A stretch of 28,372 nucleotides of DNA from a virus. Position 1 is the first letter of the stretch; each line of letters opens with the position of its first letter. The notes beneath the pieces are model-generated. The model ran no database searches. It was not told where the DNA came from and saw only the letters and a program-made list of their open reading frames with translations. The stretch is from the IMG/VR virus record IMGVR_UViG_3300015360_000155, positions 1 through 28,372 of that record. The stretch is one strand, 5' to 3'. Of the stretch, positions 1-8,861 are shown piece after piece. The position numbers and the translations under genes were made by a program.

Positions 1-2
1 GA

Positions 3-314
3 GCCGAGATGCACTTCGATATGGCGAATTGGTTAAAGTCCGAAATGGGGGTGATACCGAAGTCGTCGGACTTGGTCCGGGAGTTGTGCGCACAGACTTA
101 TTATTTTAGTAATGACAGGTTTATTTTGGACGACAAAGAGAAGGTTCGTGCAATAATCTGCGAATCTCCCGATCTGGCTGATGCGCTTGCTATGACGTTT
201 GCGTTCCCCGTGGCCCCAAAAACACGCGGTATTGATTTGTCCGGTGGTAGGCAAAGCCGTACGAAGATAGCCCACGAATACGATCCGTTCAGCGATGAAG
301 CCATGGCCCGTTAG
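3..314 (+). CDS. Large terminase subunit, C-terminal fragment (5' end outside the window)
   Basis: The frame is open to the left edge, so this is only the last ~104 residues of a longer protein. The segment SPDLADALAMTFAFP matches the end of the nuclease domain of phage large terminases, where a late Asp helps bind the catalytic metal. The enzyme pumps DNA into the prohead with its missing N-terminal ATPase and cuts the concatemer with the nuclease. The downstream portal, scaffold and capsid genes fit this. The ATG at 9 is internal rather than a true start, because the reading frame continues upstream and a 101-aa protein would lack the ATPase. The assignment rests on one motif plus gene order. 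Confidence 0.82.
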   Translation, partial: AEMHFDMANWLKSEMGVIPKSSDLVRELCAQTYYFSNDRFILDDKEKVRAIICESPDLADALAMTFAFPVAPKTRGIDLSGGRQSRTKIAHEYDPFSDEAMAR

Positions 315-339
315 CCCCTATTATTTCATAAGGAAAAAC

Positions 340-564
340 ATGTGCTTTGCATCTAGCCCCAGTGCGCCAACTCCCCAAGTGGTAGCGCCGCCGCCGACGA
401 TGTCGGCCCAACAACAAGAGATTGATACGCAGTCGGTAGACGCGCGGGACCGTGAACGCCGCCGGATGCTGTCACGCTTCGGTAGGTCGTCTACCCAGGC
501 GACGGGAGCGGCAGGGCTAGGTAACCCGGCAAGCGTTTCACAAAAAACGGCTCTTGGGCAGTAA
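340..564 (+). CDS. Small Pro/Ala/Arg-rich phage protein between terminase and portal
   Basis: This 74-aa protein begins MCFASSPSAPTP, continues with a run of prolines, a charged stretch (DARDRERRRM) and a tail GRSSTQATGAAGLGNPA. Short proteins of this pattern, an MCF start, proline run, arginine-rich helix and a G-R-S-S-T loop, recur immediately upstream of portal genes in many podophages. Their function is not established. I chose the ATG at 340 because AAGG lies six bases upstream (327-333 reads cataagg); the in-frame ATG at 295 would overlap the terminase gene and has no such site. It ends 45 bases before the portal gene. Its position suggests a virion or packaging role, which is inference. 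Confidence 0.75.
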   Translation: MCFASSPSAPTPQVVAPPPTMSAQQQEIDTQSVDARDRERRRMLSRFGRSSTQATGAAGLGNPASVSQKTALGQ

Positions 565-609
565 GAGCTACCGGCTAGGCACCAGACACGGGCACATAAG
601 GGCGACACG

Positions 610-2328
610 ATGGAGATGTTAAAAGAAACGGTACGGCAAAGTGTTATGCGCAGGAAAGCCGCGCTAGAACAGGAGCGTTCGTATTTTTTAGCCGATTGGA
701 AAGAGCTATCGGACTTCATAACGCCGAGAGCAGCGCGCTTTTTACAGAGTGACAAGAACAAGCCGCGTCGGGCAAATCGGGCGATAAACAACATGGCAAC
801 GCTTGCCGCGCGTACGCTAGCGGGCGGCATGGGTGCAGGGGTAACTAACCCGGCTAGACCATGGTTTCGAATGACGACCAACGACCCGGAGTTAGCGGAC
901 TACGGCCCGGTGAAGACTTGGCTCTACATCGTAGAATCTCGTATGCGTGAGATTTTTATACGTTCTAACTTGTACAACGTCTTGCCGAACATCTACGCCA
1001 ACATGGGCGTGTACGGCACGGCGTGCATGTTGGAGTTAGAAGACCCGATCGACGTTGTGCGCTTTTACCCGGTAGCTACTGGCTCATATTCCTTAGGGCA
1101 ATCTCATCGCTTGGCGGTTGATACCCTCGTACGAACGTTATCGATGAGCGTGCGACAACTCGTTGACCGGTTTACGTTAGAACGCTTATCGAAAAGTACG
1201 CAGGGGCTATACAAAAGTCGGTTAGGGGACCAACAGGTGGAAGTGGTCCACATTATTGAGCCGAACCCTAACGCTGACGAAAATAGGCTAGAGGCGAAGT
1301 ACAAGCGTTTTCGTAGTGTTTACCTGGAAACGGGTGGCAGCGAAGGCGATATCCTTTCGGAGTCGGGCTTCGATGACTTCCCGGCGTTTGCCCCGCGATG
1401 GGACGTTACGGACGACGACACCTACGGTAATGGCCCGGGACTTTTAGCGTTAGGCGACGTAAAAGGGCTACAGCTAGAGGAGAAGCGTAAGTATCAAGCC
1501 TTGGACAAGAAGATAAGCCCGCCGATGACTGCGCCATCATCGATGATAAACAAAGACGCGTCTATCATGGCCGGTGCGATTAGCTACTACGATCAAATGC
1601 AGGGTACCCAGGGGTTTACACCGGCCTATCAGGTTAACTTGAACTTAAACGAGTTAGTCGCGGACATGGAACGGGTTGAAGAGCGCATTAACAAAGCGTT
1701 TTTTGTTGATTTGTTTTTGATGATGGCTAATGACCGCCGCAGCGGAACTACTGCACGGGAAGTAGAAGAGTTATCGCAAGAACGATTGATGCAGTTAGGC
1801 CCGGTATTGCAGCGGATTGACGAGGATTTGCTCGACCCGTTGATCGACCGCACGTTCAATATCATGGTACGCAAAAGCGAGCCGTTTTGGAAAATGGGCC
1901 AGTCGGGCTTATTACCCGTGCCGCCGCCAGAATTGTCTGAAATGCAGCTTAAGATCGAGTATATCTCGGTTATGGCGCAAGCGCAGAAGATGGTAGGTAC
2001 GCAATCGGTCGAGCGGCTTACTTCGTTCGTAGCAAATCTTGCTGCGCAAGGACAGCCGCAAGCTTGGGATAAGATCGAACTTGATGCGATTATCGACAAC
2101 TATGCTGATAGCGCGGGTTCGCCTCCGACGCTCGTAGTACCGACGGCAACGGCTAACAAGATCCGCGCTGAACGCGCCGCCGCACAGCAGAAGCAAGCAG
2201 CGATGGAACAAGCCATGGCCGCCGCGCAGGGGGCGAAGACACTCTCGCAGGCTGACACCAGCGGGGAAAACATGTTAACGGCCTTATCGGGTGCAGGCGC
2301 GTTAACGCAACAACCGACGGCGCAATAA
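610..2328 (+). CDS. Portal (head-to-tail connector) protein
   Basis: This 572-aa protein has the features of the T7/BPP-1-type head-to-tail connector family. MGVYGTACMLELED lies in the N-terminal third, and FPAFAPRWDVTDDDTYGNGPGLLALGD (split here as RWDV, then YGNGPG at ~272-277) is the family hallmark. The C-terminus is Ala/Gln-rich and probably disordered. The portal forms the dodecameric ring at one capsid vertex through which DNA is packaged and ejected, and to which the tail adaptor binds. Length is close to the usual 500-600 residues. The start at 610 has a weak AAGGG upstream. The stop is one base before the next ATG. Confidence 0.93.
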   Translation: MEMLKETVRQSVMRRKAALEQERSYFLADWKELSDFITPRAARFLQSDKNKPRRANRAINNMATLAARTLAGGMGAGVTNPARPWFRMTTNDPELADYGPVKTWLYIVESRMREIFIRSNLYNVLPNIYANMGVYGTACMLELEDPIDVVRFYPVATGSYSLGQSHRLAVDTLVRTLSMSVRQLVDRFTLERLSKSTQGLYKSRLGDQQVEVVHIIEPNPNADENRLEAKYKRFRSVYLETGGSEGDILSESGFDDFPAFAPRWDVTDDDTYGNGPGLLALGDVKGLQLEEKRKYQALDKKISPPMTAPSSMINKDASIMAGAISYYDQMQGTQGFTPAYQVNLNLNELVADMERVEERINKAFFVDLFLMMANDRRSGTTAREVEELSQERLMQLGPVLQRIDEDLLDPLIDRTFNIMVRKSEPFWKMGQSGLLPVPPPELSEMQLKIEYISVMAQAQKMVGTQSVERLTSFVANLAAQGQPQAWDKIELDAIIDNYADSAGSPPTLVVPTATANKIRAERAAAQQKQAAMEQAMAAAQGAKTLSQADTSGENMLTALSGAGALTQQPTAQ

Positions 2329-2329
2329 G

Positions 2330-2671
2330 ATGAAAGAATATAACGCAGACGATGAAGACCAAGTCAATACGCGACGCGCAAACACGAAGCGAGAGCGTAA
2401 GGCTCAGTTAGACGACTTGCGTACGGTGCTATCTACCCGTCCGGGGCGGAACTTGATTTGGCGGATGCTTAGCCAAGCAGGTATCTATCAGACGCCATTC
2501 GGGCCGGACGATAGGATCAGTAACTACAACATGGGACGACACAACTACGGCATGTGGTTGCTTGCCGAAGTGATCGAAGTAGATTCGGCCGCATGGATAT
2601 CGATGCAACAAGAAGCGCAAATTGACGCAAAACGAGGAAAACAACTTACCCAAGGGGGCAGCAATGACTGA
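2330..2671 (+). CDS. Bbp19-like structural-module protein
   Basis: This 113-aa soluble protein has a charged N-terminus and a conserved-looking core GRNLIWRMLSQAGIYQTP, followed by a YNMGRHNYGMWLLAEV helix. The G-R-x-x-[LI]-W-x-[LM]-L-S-x-x-G pattern with a later G-R-H/R-x-x-G-x-x-L matches the Bbp19-like domain known from Bordetella phage BPP-1 and many phages, usually coded between portal and scaffold as here. Its molecular role is unclear. It starts one base after the portal stop and overlaps the scaffold start by eight bases, so the three are likely coupled in translation. Confidence 0.8.
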   Translation: MKEYNADDEDQVNTRRANTKRERKAQLDDLRTVLSTRPGRNLIWRMLSQAGIYQTPFGPDDRISNYNMGRHNYGMWLLAEVIEVDSAAWISMQQEAQIDAKRGKQLTQGGSND

Positions 2672-3371
2672 TGTAACCAACGACAGTACGACGGACACCG
2701 GCGAAGATGCTGGCTCTACGACTGAATCTGTTACGAGCAACAACACAAATAAAAGTAGTGATACATTAGCTCCGAATAAGTCCAGTAATCAAAAGATTAC
2801 GGGCAGTAACGCTACAAATGATAACGGTACCGGCGCAGATGGTGAGACATCGTCCCCTGAGGATACGAAACCACAAGGCGCTCCCGAAAAATATGATTTC
2901 AAAGTGCCAGAGGGAATGACGGTTGACGATAAAATCGTTCAACAGTTTGAACCGATTGCGCGTGAACATAATTTATCCAATGAAGCAGTTCAAGCGCTTG
3001 TTGATTTTGAAGCGGCCCGCGTAAAGTCGGCCGGGGAAGCACAAGCTGCGGACTTAAAAACAGAGCGGGAACTGTGGGCTAAGGAACAACAGAAGTGGAT
3101 AACCGATTTAAAAGCGGATCCTGATTTCGGTGGCGCTAAGCACAACGAAGCGGTACAGGCCTCCCACAAGGCAATCGGTGCTTTTGCAGATAAGGACTTT
3201 GTGGAATGGGCAAAAGAAACAGGGATGGGTAACTTTCCGCCCTTAGTTAAGTTGCTCTCACGGATTGGACGCGCTATGGGCGAAGATAAAGTCCACAATG
3301 GCGACCCAACCGTAGGTAAAAAGACCGCTGCCGAAGTGATGTATCCAGCGTACGTTAAAGCCGAAGCGTAG
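2664..3371 (+). CDS. Capsid scaffolding (assembly) protein
   Basis: This 235-aa protein lies directly upstream of the major capsid gene. The N-terminal ~75 residues are Ser/Thr/Asn/Asp-rich and low in complexity. Next come PEKYDFKVPEGM and a helical charged region (LVDFEAARVKSAGEAQAADL, RELWAKEQQKWI), typical of podophage scaffolds. Scaffolds guide coat assembly into proheads and then leave. I chose the ATG at 2664 because AAGGGGG precedes it at 2652-2658; an in-frame upstream start at 2622 would overlap the previous gene by 50 bases. The segment DPDFGGAKHNEAVQ is common in this class. No protease domain is visible, so scaffold removal probably does not depend on self-cleavage. Confidence 0.82.
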   Translation: MTDVTNDSTTDTGEDAGSTTESVTSNNTNKSSDTLAPNKSSNQKITGSNATNDNGTGADGETSSPEDTKPQGAPEKYDFKVPEGMTVDDKIVQQFEPIAREHNLSNEAVQALVDFEAARVKSAGEAQAADLKTERELWAKEQQKWITDLKADPDFGGAKHNEAVQASHKAIGAFADKDFVEWAKETGMGNFPPLVKLLSRIGRAMGEDKVHNGDPTVGKKTAAEVMYPAYVKAEA

Positions 3372-3408
3372 TTCTGCCCTTTTACAACTAAATTTCATAA
3401 GGTAAATT

Positions 3409-4404
3409 ATGGCTACGATTGGAAATACTAACTTAACGATAGTAGATTGGGCAGCGCGAGTTGACCCTGATGGCAAACCTGCGGTTATCGCAGAATTGTT
3501 GATGCAGTACAATCCTATTTTAACTGACGCCGTTTTTGTTGAAGCAAATGGCGCTACTACTCACCGCGTAACAGTGCGCACCGGATTACCGACCGTGTAC
3601 TGGCGCATGCTTAACGCCGGTGTACCAACTAGCAAGTCAACGACTGCACAAGTCGACGAAGGCATCGGTATATTGGAAGGCTATTCAGAAATTGATGTTG
3701 ACGTAGCAAAGCTAAACGGTAATACCGCTGCTTTCCGTTTGTCGGAAGACAAGGCGTTTTTAGAGTCGATGTCCGAAACAATGGCACAGACTTTAATATA
3801 CGGTAACCCGGCAGTTGATCCTAAAACGTATTTAGGCTTGGCACCACGTTACAGTTCTTTGTCATCTAGCGTTGGTAATAGCCAAAATATTATTGACGCC
3901 GGCGGTACGGGTACTGATAACACTTCGATTTGGTTAGTTGTTTTTGATGATGATAAGGTTTTTTGTACCTTTCCTAGAGGCTCCGAGTCTGGCGGGTTGA
4001 TGCACAAAGACTTAGGCGAAGACACTATTATCGATGCAAACGGCGGGCGTTTTCAAGCGTACCGTACTCACTTCCAGTGGAAGAACGGCTTAGTAGTTCG
4101 CGACTGGCGTTACGTGGTTCGTATTGCAAACATCGACGTATCGAACTTAGTTGCTAACACAAGTGCGGCGGATTTGATTAACTTAATGTCAATTGCAATA
4201 GACCGTTTGCCCACCCAAGGCGGTAACCCGGTTTTCTACGCAAACCGTACAGTAGCTTCGCGTATTAAATTGCAAGGCTTAAGTAAATCAGGCAGTGCAG
4301 TTACCGTAGAGCCTGGATTGCGTCAATTTGAGACTGGCTTTTTAGGTATCCCCGTGCGTAAAGTGGATCAGATTTTAAACACTGAAGCCCGCGTGACCTC
4401 CTAA
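3409..4404 (+). CDS. Major capsid protein, Bbp17-like
   Basis: This 331-aa protein starts MATIGNTNLTIVDWAARVDPDG and resembles the BPP-1 major capsid protein class (HK97-fold coat of podophages). It is preceded by scaffold and followed by a cement protein. Recognisable segments are TTHRVTVRTGLPTVYWRM early, and near the C-terminus NPVFYANRTVASRIK and FLGIPVRKVDQIL, the usual end of HK97-type coats. It forms the icosahedral shell. A Shine-Dalgarno site (cataagg, 3396-3402) sits six bases before the ATG, as for the small gene at 340. Leucine codons are mostly TTA (14 of 27 by hand count), which sets the phage's baseline codon use. Confidence 0.9.
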   Translation: MATIGNTNLTIVDWAARVDPDGKPAVIAELLMQYNPILTDAVFVEANGATTHRVTVRTGLPTVYWRMLNAGVPTSKSTTAQVDEGIGILEGYSEIDVDVAKLNGNTAAFRLSEDKAFLESMSETMAQTLIYGNPAVDPKTYLGLAPRYSSLSSSVGNSQNIIDAGGTGTDNTSIWLVVFDDDKVFCTFPRGSESGGLMHKDLGEDTIIDANGGRFQAYRTHFQWKNGLVVRDWRYVVRIANIDVSNLVANTSAADLINLMSIAIDRLPTQGGNPVFYANRTVASRIKLQGLSKSGSAVTVEPGLRQFETGFLGIPVRKVDQILNTEARVTS

Positions 4405-4438
4405 CTCTTCATCTCATAATTATATAAAGGAACTTACC

Positions 4439-4876
4439 ATGGCTATTTTAGATTCTTTGTGCACTTTTTCCCTTGCCCAAGCTGTTACAACTACCGCCGT
4501 ATCAACGAATGTTTTTGATGCGGGCGTTGCGCGGGAACTTGCGGTATCTGATATTGAAATTTTAATTGACGTAGATACCGCGTTTACCGCTGCCGGCTCT
4601 GCGACTATGACTATCGACTTGCAAGAAGATAGCGCGGTTGGTTTCGGTACCGCAACGGTAGTTGCTACAACAGGCGCGATTCCGGTAGCCACCTTGGTCG
4701 CCGGTTATGTGATATTTTTAAGTATTCCGCGTAACCCAGCGGGGCCACGACGTTACTATCGTTTGAACTATACTGTCGCAACAGGTCCTATGACCGCCGG
4801 TAAAATTACTTCAACTATGGTGCTTGAGAGTTTCGATCTTACGCAGAAATACCCTGCTAACTCTGCAATCCTATAA
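4439..4876 (+). CDS. Capsid cement protein, Bbp16-like
   Basis: This 145-aa beta-rich protein without charged helices follows directly after the major capsid gene. It resembles the Bbp16 family of cement proteins that clamp the shell from outside in BPP-1-like phages. Supporting features are the N-terminal MAILDSLCTFSLAQAVTTTA, central repeats of small and beta-branched residues, and SIPRNPAGPRRYYRLNY near the C-terminus, which is typical of the family. AAAGGA upstream of the ATG is a good ribosome site, consistent with high expression. The identification relies on family pattern and gene order. Confidence 0.8.
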   Translation: MAILDSLCTFSLAQAVTTTAVSTNVFDAGVARELAVSDIEILIDVDTAFTAAGSATMTIDLQEDSAVGFGTATVVATTGAIPVATLVAGYVIFLSIPRNPAGPRRYYRLNYTVATGPMTAGKITSTMVLESFDLTQKYPANSAIL

Positions 4877-4903
4877 TCGACGGTTAACTAAAAAGGAACT
4901 ATC

Positions 4904-5257
4904 ATGCCAAAATATAAAGTGCTTAAAAAAAGTTACATCAATGACCGAATCGTTGAAGAAGACGAAGTGGTTACGTTGAACGAAGGTATTGAAGAAGGTG
5001 ATGCCAAGTTCATTACCCCCGGTAAACACCTGGTTCAAGTAGGTGACGATGCGTACTTCAATCCGCAAAACGCACAGCAACCCGTGCTTGGTCCGCATTC
5101 AGCCGACCCCCGCGGCGATGACACCCCGGCGGTTGAAGAAGAGAAAAATGTTGATCTTGCAAAAGCAAACGCAGAAGTTGCACAACAGCAAGCAGAGTCT
5201 TTAGAGAAGTCCGCACAAGCGCTACAAAAAGTAAACGCACCAGTTCGTAAACACTAA
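4904..5257 (+). CDS. Small acidic head-associated protein of unknown function
   Basis: This 117-aa protein has two parts. Residues 1-55 (KYKVLKKSYINDRIVEEDEV ...) look like a small beta domain of a type often seen in phage head-decoration or head-fibre genes. Residues ~70-110 form an Ala/Gln/Lys-rich, probably coiled-coil tail (LAKANAEVAQQQAESLEKSA). AAAGGA before the ATG is a strong ribosome site. It is the last gene before the 5265-5282 stem-loop that separates head from tail genes. I do not recognise a precise family. A minor capsid or head-fibre role is inferred from position only. Confidence 0.7.
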   Translation: MPKYKVLKKSYINDRIVEEDEVVTLNEGIEEGDAKFITPGKHLVQVGDDAYFNPQNAQQPVLGPHSADPRGDDTPAVEEEKNVDLAKANAEVAQQQAESLEKSAQALQKVNAPVRKH

Positions 5258-5264
5258 TCGGGCC

Positions 5265-5293
5265 GCGGGGGTTACTCCCCGCTCCTCCGTTTT
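5265..5293 (+). terminator. GC-rich stem-loop after the head genes, possible weak terminator
   Basis: A perfect six-pair stem, GCGGGG (5265-5270) with CCCCGC (5277-5282), encloses the loop GTTACT. A short T4 run follows seven bases later (5290-5293). It lies eight bases past the stop at 5257 and before the ribosome site of the adaptor gene. The late T tract makes it a poor intrinsic terminator. It could instead attenuate transcription or protect the upstream abundant head mRNAs from 3' degradation. Confidence 0.45.
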
Positions 5294-5304
5294 AAGGTAG
5301 ACAC

Positions 5305-5952
5305 ATGGCACAGCAAAGCGACGTTAGTATCAGTAATCGTGCGTTGTCGCATGTAGGCGTTACTGCGTTTATCGACGACTTAGACGGTCGTTCAAAAGAA
5401 GCGCGAGTTTTAAACCTTCATTACGACGCAACGCGCGATTCGTTATTAGAAGTGTTCCCCTGGGCGTTCGCGGATCGTCATATTACTATGACCCTGCGGA
5501 ATGAGACGCCTCCTAGTATCTGGCTTTACTCCTACACCTACCCCATTGACGCCGTACGTATTTTAGGCATCCCATACCCGGGCGCGCGAACTATTCGTAG
5601 TGACCAACGTATACCGTATAAGCTAGCTAATAACGGATCGGAACGAGTGATCTATTCTAATTTAGCTTTAGCCGGGCTAATGTACACGCAACGAGTGACT
5701 AACCCTACGTTGTTTTCTCCACTATTTACTACGGCCCTAGAGTTTTTACTAGCATCAAAACTGGTTATGCCGTTAGCGTTAATACCGAATTTAATCGATA
5801 AAGCGGTTAACAGCTACAACATCGCTTTAAGCGCGGCTCGTACCTCTGACATTACGCAAAGCGTATCGTACCCTGAAGCGGATTCGCAACTTTTAACTAT
5901 CCGCGATACCGATACAACGTATTTCGATGACCCCCGCTTTAGGACTTTTTAA
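5305..5952 (+). CDS. Tail adaptor, T7 gp11 (tubular protein A)-like
   Basis: This 215-aa protein is near the 196 residues of T7 gp11. The opening pattern VSISNRALSHVGVTAFIDDL plus KEARVLNLHYDATRDSLLEVFPWAFA is a hallmark of podophage adaptor proteins (N-x-A-L-x-x-[LV]-G ... Y-x-x-x-R-D-x-[LV]-L ... W-x-F-A). Twelve copies normally sit beneath the portal and join it to the nozzle. TTTAAGG precedes the ATG. The stop overlaps the next start as TAATG. Family and order agree. Confidence 0.9.
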   Translation: MAQQSDVSISNRALSHVGVTAFIDDLDGRSKEARVLNLHYDATRDSLLEVFPWAFADRHITMTLRNETPPSIWLYSYTYPIDAVRILGIPYPGARTIRSDQRIPYKLANNGSERVIYSNLALAGLMYTQRVTNPTLFSPLFTTALEFLLASKLVMPLALIPNLIDKAVNSYNIALSAARTSDITQSVSYPEADSQLLTIRDTDTTYFDDPRFRTF

Positions 5953-8384
5953 TGGGTATCAACCTACTACAACCGTCTTTTAGCGCGGGAGAAATTTCGC
6001 CTTCAAATTACGGACGAGTGGATCTACAACGCTACGGAATTGCGTTAAAAACCTGCCGTAACTTTATTGTGTTGCAGTACGGCGGCGTGGCTAACCGACC
6101 TGGCACTGGTTTTATCGATACGTTGTTGAACCCAAGCAAAAAAGGTAGGCTCATTAGCTTTAATTTTTCTGATAAACAAAGCTACGGCTTAGTGTTTGAA
6201 AACTTAATAATGCGGGTTATAAAAGACGGCGGTTTAGTGTTGAACACTACCGGGCCGAATATCGGCTTACCGTTTGAGCTAGTTACTCCGTACCTAGAAG
6301 CTGATCTTCCGTTTTTAAAGTACACACAATCGTTTGATACGCTAACGATTACCCACCCAAACCATAAAATTAAACAGATTACGCGTACCGCGCACGACGT
6401 GTGGACTATCGCGGATTTTGCTTTTATCAACGGCCCGTTTCAGGACTTAAACGTAGCTATCGGAACTACTGTTACGTCAAGTGCGACTACGGGTACGGTA
6501 ACGTTAACGGCTAGCGCGGCGCTGTTTACTACGGCGAACATCGGTCAACTATTCTATTTGGAAATAAAAGATTTAGGACTCCCCTGGGAACAAGCCAAAG
6601 TGGTAGCTATAGGTGACATACGACGTTCAGATAGTAAGTATTATAAATCTCTTACCGCAGCTACTACCGGATCAGCTAAACCGCTTCACGATCACGATAC
6701 GGCGTCCGACGGCGCGGTAAGTTGGGAGTATTTGCACGACGGGTACGGTATCGCGTTGATTACGGCGAGTAGTGGCCCGACAAACGCTACCGCAACCGTA
6801 AAATCCTACATACCTGATTCGTTAGTGGGCGGCGGATCGAACACAACCTACCGATGGGCGCTCGGCGCATGGGGCGGCAGTCAAGGATACCCTACTTGCA
6901 CAACGTACACACAGCAACGTCAGGTGTTCGGCGGTACTCCTGCACAACCCGAAGACTACTGGATGTCGAAAACGGACGGTTATATCGACTTTGGTAAATC
7001 TGCCCCTGGGCAAGATGATGACGCTATCCGGCGTCGGGTAAGTGGGCAAAAGGCCAATTTTATTAAGCATTTCCTTCCGACCGATAAGCTAGGGATATTG
7101 ACGTCCGGTGGCGAATTTGTGGAGTCCGGTAATCAAAATGGCGTGTTGACGCCAAGCGAACCGAACATTAAACAACAAAGCGCGCGGGGGACGTCGGAGG
7201 TTGCACCGTTAATCGTTGGCGATACTGCGTTATTTGTACAGTCGCGCGGGTCAGTAGTGCGCGATTTTGCTTACTCGTTTGAAGCCGATAAGTTTACTGG
7301 TTCGGACCTAACGGTATGGTCATCTCATCTATTTAAAAACCATACGGTTTTGGATTGGGCTTTTGCACAGATCCCTTTTTCGTGCGCGTGGGTGGTCCGT
7401 GAAGACGGAACCTTGCTCGGTTTAACGTATATGCGCGAGCAACAAGTAATTGGTTGGCACCGTCACGATACCGACGGCTTGTTCGAGTCAGTTTGCGTAG
7501 TCAGCGAGGGCGACGAGGATATTTTGTACGTTATCGTTAAACGTATCGTAAATAATAATACCGTTCGGTATATTGAGCGTATGCACTCTCGGCAATTTAC
7601 CGATCAGCGTGACGCTAAGTTTTTGGACTGCTCGTTAAGTTACGATGGCCGTAATACTACTATTACTACTATTAACATCTTGCAAACGCCGGGAACGGCC
7701 ACGTGGGGGTGGAGATACGGAATATTTGAGATTGACGCTTCCGCAGCTATCTTTACTTTTGCAGACGTAGGCCGAGAATTTCATTTTCCGATAGACGATC
7801 AGGTTATTCGTTTGATGGTAACGGGCTACACGGATAGCCAACGCTTAACCGCTACAGCTAACCGAGATATACCTGTCGGCTTACAAAATTTACCTACGAG
7901 TAATTGGGGTAAAGCCATTTTTCGTTTCCCGGGGTTTGCTCATCTAGAAGCGAAAAAAGTAGGGATTTTAGCGGACGCCTTTGTAGTTACTCCTCAAACA
8001 GTAGTCGGTGGCGTAGTAGAACTCCCAAAAGCTGCGGTAGTAGTTCATATCGGCCTACCGATTGAAGCTGATTTTGAGACGTTAGATGTAATAGTTCAAA
8101 ACGCAGATACAATTCGGGCTAAACAAAAAAACATTCCAACGCTTCGTTTACTGGTTCAAGAATCTCGCGGCATATTTGCAGGACCGGACGCCGCTCACTT
8201 GGATGAAGCTTTGGGGCGAGACGTAGACGACAACTACGATACCCCGATTCAATTAAAAACTGGCGTAGTTGAAATTCGTATTACAAATGGATGGGATAGT
8301 TCAGGCACAACTTTTGTACGACAATCTGACCCGTTGCCTTTAACTATTTTAGCTGCTATACCGGAAGTTGTGGTCGGGGGTTAA
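5952..8384 (+). CDS. Tail nozzle, T7 gp12 (tubular protein B)-like
   Basis: At 810 aa it is about the size of T7 gp12 (794). The N-terminus carries the family pattern SFSAGEISPSNYGRVDL, RNFIVLQYGGVANRPGTGF, seen in most podophage nozzle proteins. The middle contains beta-propeller-like segments (EDYWMSKTDGYIDF, DKLGILTSGGEFV), and the protein ends in a beta-rich C-terminus. It forms the hexameric tube tip to which fibres attach and through which the ejection proteins pass. It overlaps the adaptor stop by one base and ends immediately before the GTG of the next gene, indicating translational coupling. Confidence 0.88.
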   Translation: MGINLLQPSFSAGEISPSNYGRVDLQRYGIALKTCRNFIVLQYGGVANRPGTGFIDTLLNPSKKGRLISFNFSDKQSYGLVFENLIMRVIKDGGLVLNTTGPNIGLPFELVTPYLEADLPFLKYTQSFDTLTITHPNHKIKQITRTAHDVWTIADFAFINGPFQDLNVAIGTTVTSSATTGTVTLTASAALFTTANIGQLFYLEIKDLGLPWEQAKVVAIGDIRRSDSKYYKSLTAATTGSAKPLHDHDTASDGAVSWEYLHDGYGIALITASSGPTNATATVKSYIPDSLVGGGSNTTYRWALGAWGGSQGYPTCTTYTQQRQVFGGTPAQPEDYWMSKTDGYIDFGKSAPGQDDDAIRRRVSGQKANFIKHFLPTDKLGILTSGGEFVESGNQNGVLTPSEPNIKQQSARGTSEVAPLIVGDTALFVQSRGSVVRDFAYSFEADKFTGSDLTVWSSHLFKNHTVLDWAFAQIPFSCAWVVREDGTLLGLTYMREQQVIGWHRHDTDGLFESVCVVSEGDEDILYVIVKRIVNNNTVRYIERMHSRQFTDQRDAKFLDCSLSYDGRNTTITTINILQTPGTATWGWRYGIFEIDASAAIFTFADVGREFHFPIDDQVIRLMVTGYTDSQRLTATANRDIPVGLQNLPTSNWGKAIFRFPGFAHLEAKKVGILADAFVVTPQTVVGGVVELPKAAVVVHIGLPIEADFETLDVIVQNADTIRAKQKNIPTLRLLVQESRGIFAGPDAAHLDEALGRDVDDNYDTPIQLKTGVVEIRITNGWDSSGTTFVRQSDPLPLTILAAIPEVVVGG

Positions 8385-8861
8385 GTGCGGGGTACAAGTT
8401 ATTCAGTTATCCCAGCGACAATTGAACATATTATCGCTATTGGGCCATATATCCGGGAAGCAGACCGTTGCGAGGTGTACGCAGGTCGGCTTGCTACGGT
8501 TGATGACGCTTTAATCGACGGTTTAATCGTGTCTAGCGAGTGTTGGGTAGGGTTAATTGATGATGAACCGGCGTGCGTGTTCGGAGTGTCGCCTATATCA
8601 ATTATCGGTGGGATAGGTAGCCCCTGGCTACTAGGTACTGATACGTTAGCGCTGCACGCATTACCGTTTTTACGAAGAAACAAGCGCTATCTACACCGGA
8701 TGTTAAAAATATATCCTACATTAGTTAACTACGTAGACGCGCGTAACACCGTTGCAATCGCGTGGCTCGAATGGCTCGGATTTACGTTAGGTGAAGCGGA
8801 ACCATGGGGGGCTTTGCAAATGCCTTTTAAAAAATTAGAGATGAAAGCGAAAGATGTGTGA
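8385..8861 (+). CDS. T7 gp13-like protein with a GNAT-type fold
   Basis: This 158-aa protein starts at GTG 8385, directly after the nozzle stop. The C-terminal half, LVNYVDARNTVAIAWLEWLGFTLGE, shows the N-x-x-A-x-x-W-L-x-x-L-G-F element of GNAT-like proteins. It also fits the T7 gp13 family, needed for correct T7 virion assembly though not a structural core component. SPWLLGTDTL in the middle is also typical of the family. Acetyltransferase activity is not shown for the family and should not be assumed. The following gp14-like gene overlaps it by eight bases. Confidence 0.78.
   Translation: MRGTSYSVIPATIEHIIAIGPYIREADRCEVYAGRLATVDDALIDGLIVSSECWVGLIDDEPACVFGVSPISIIGGIGSPWLLGTDTLALHALPFLRRNKRYLHRMLKIYPTLVNYVDARNTVAIAWLEWLGFTLGEAEPWGALQMPFKKLEMKAKDV

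Noticed and set aside
295-339. ATG at 295 as the start of the small gene
   Set aside because: It overlaps the terminase end and has no ribosome site, whereas 340 has one.
321-881. A 186-aa minus-strand frame opposite the small gene and the start of the portal gene
   Set aside because: It overlaps two well-supported plus-strand genes, has a composition typical of a shadow (Ala/Arg/Ser-rich, no motif), and no neighbouring minus-strand operon is present.
1629-2211. Minus-strand frames of 156 and 99 aa inside the portal gene
   Set aside because: Both are antisense to conserved portal sequence and read as low-complexity Ser/Arg-rich peptides without a ribosome site.
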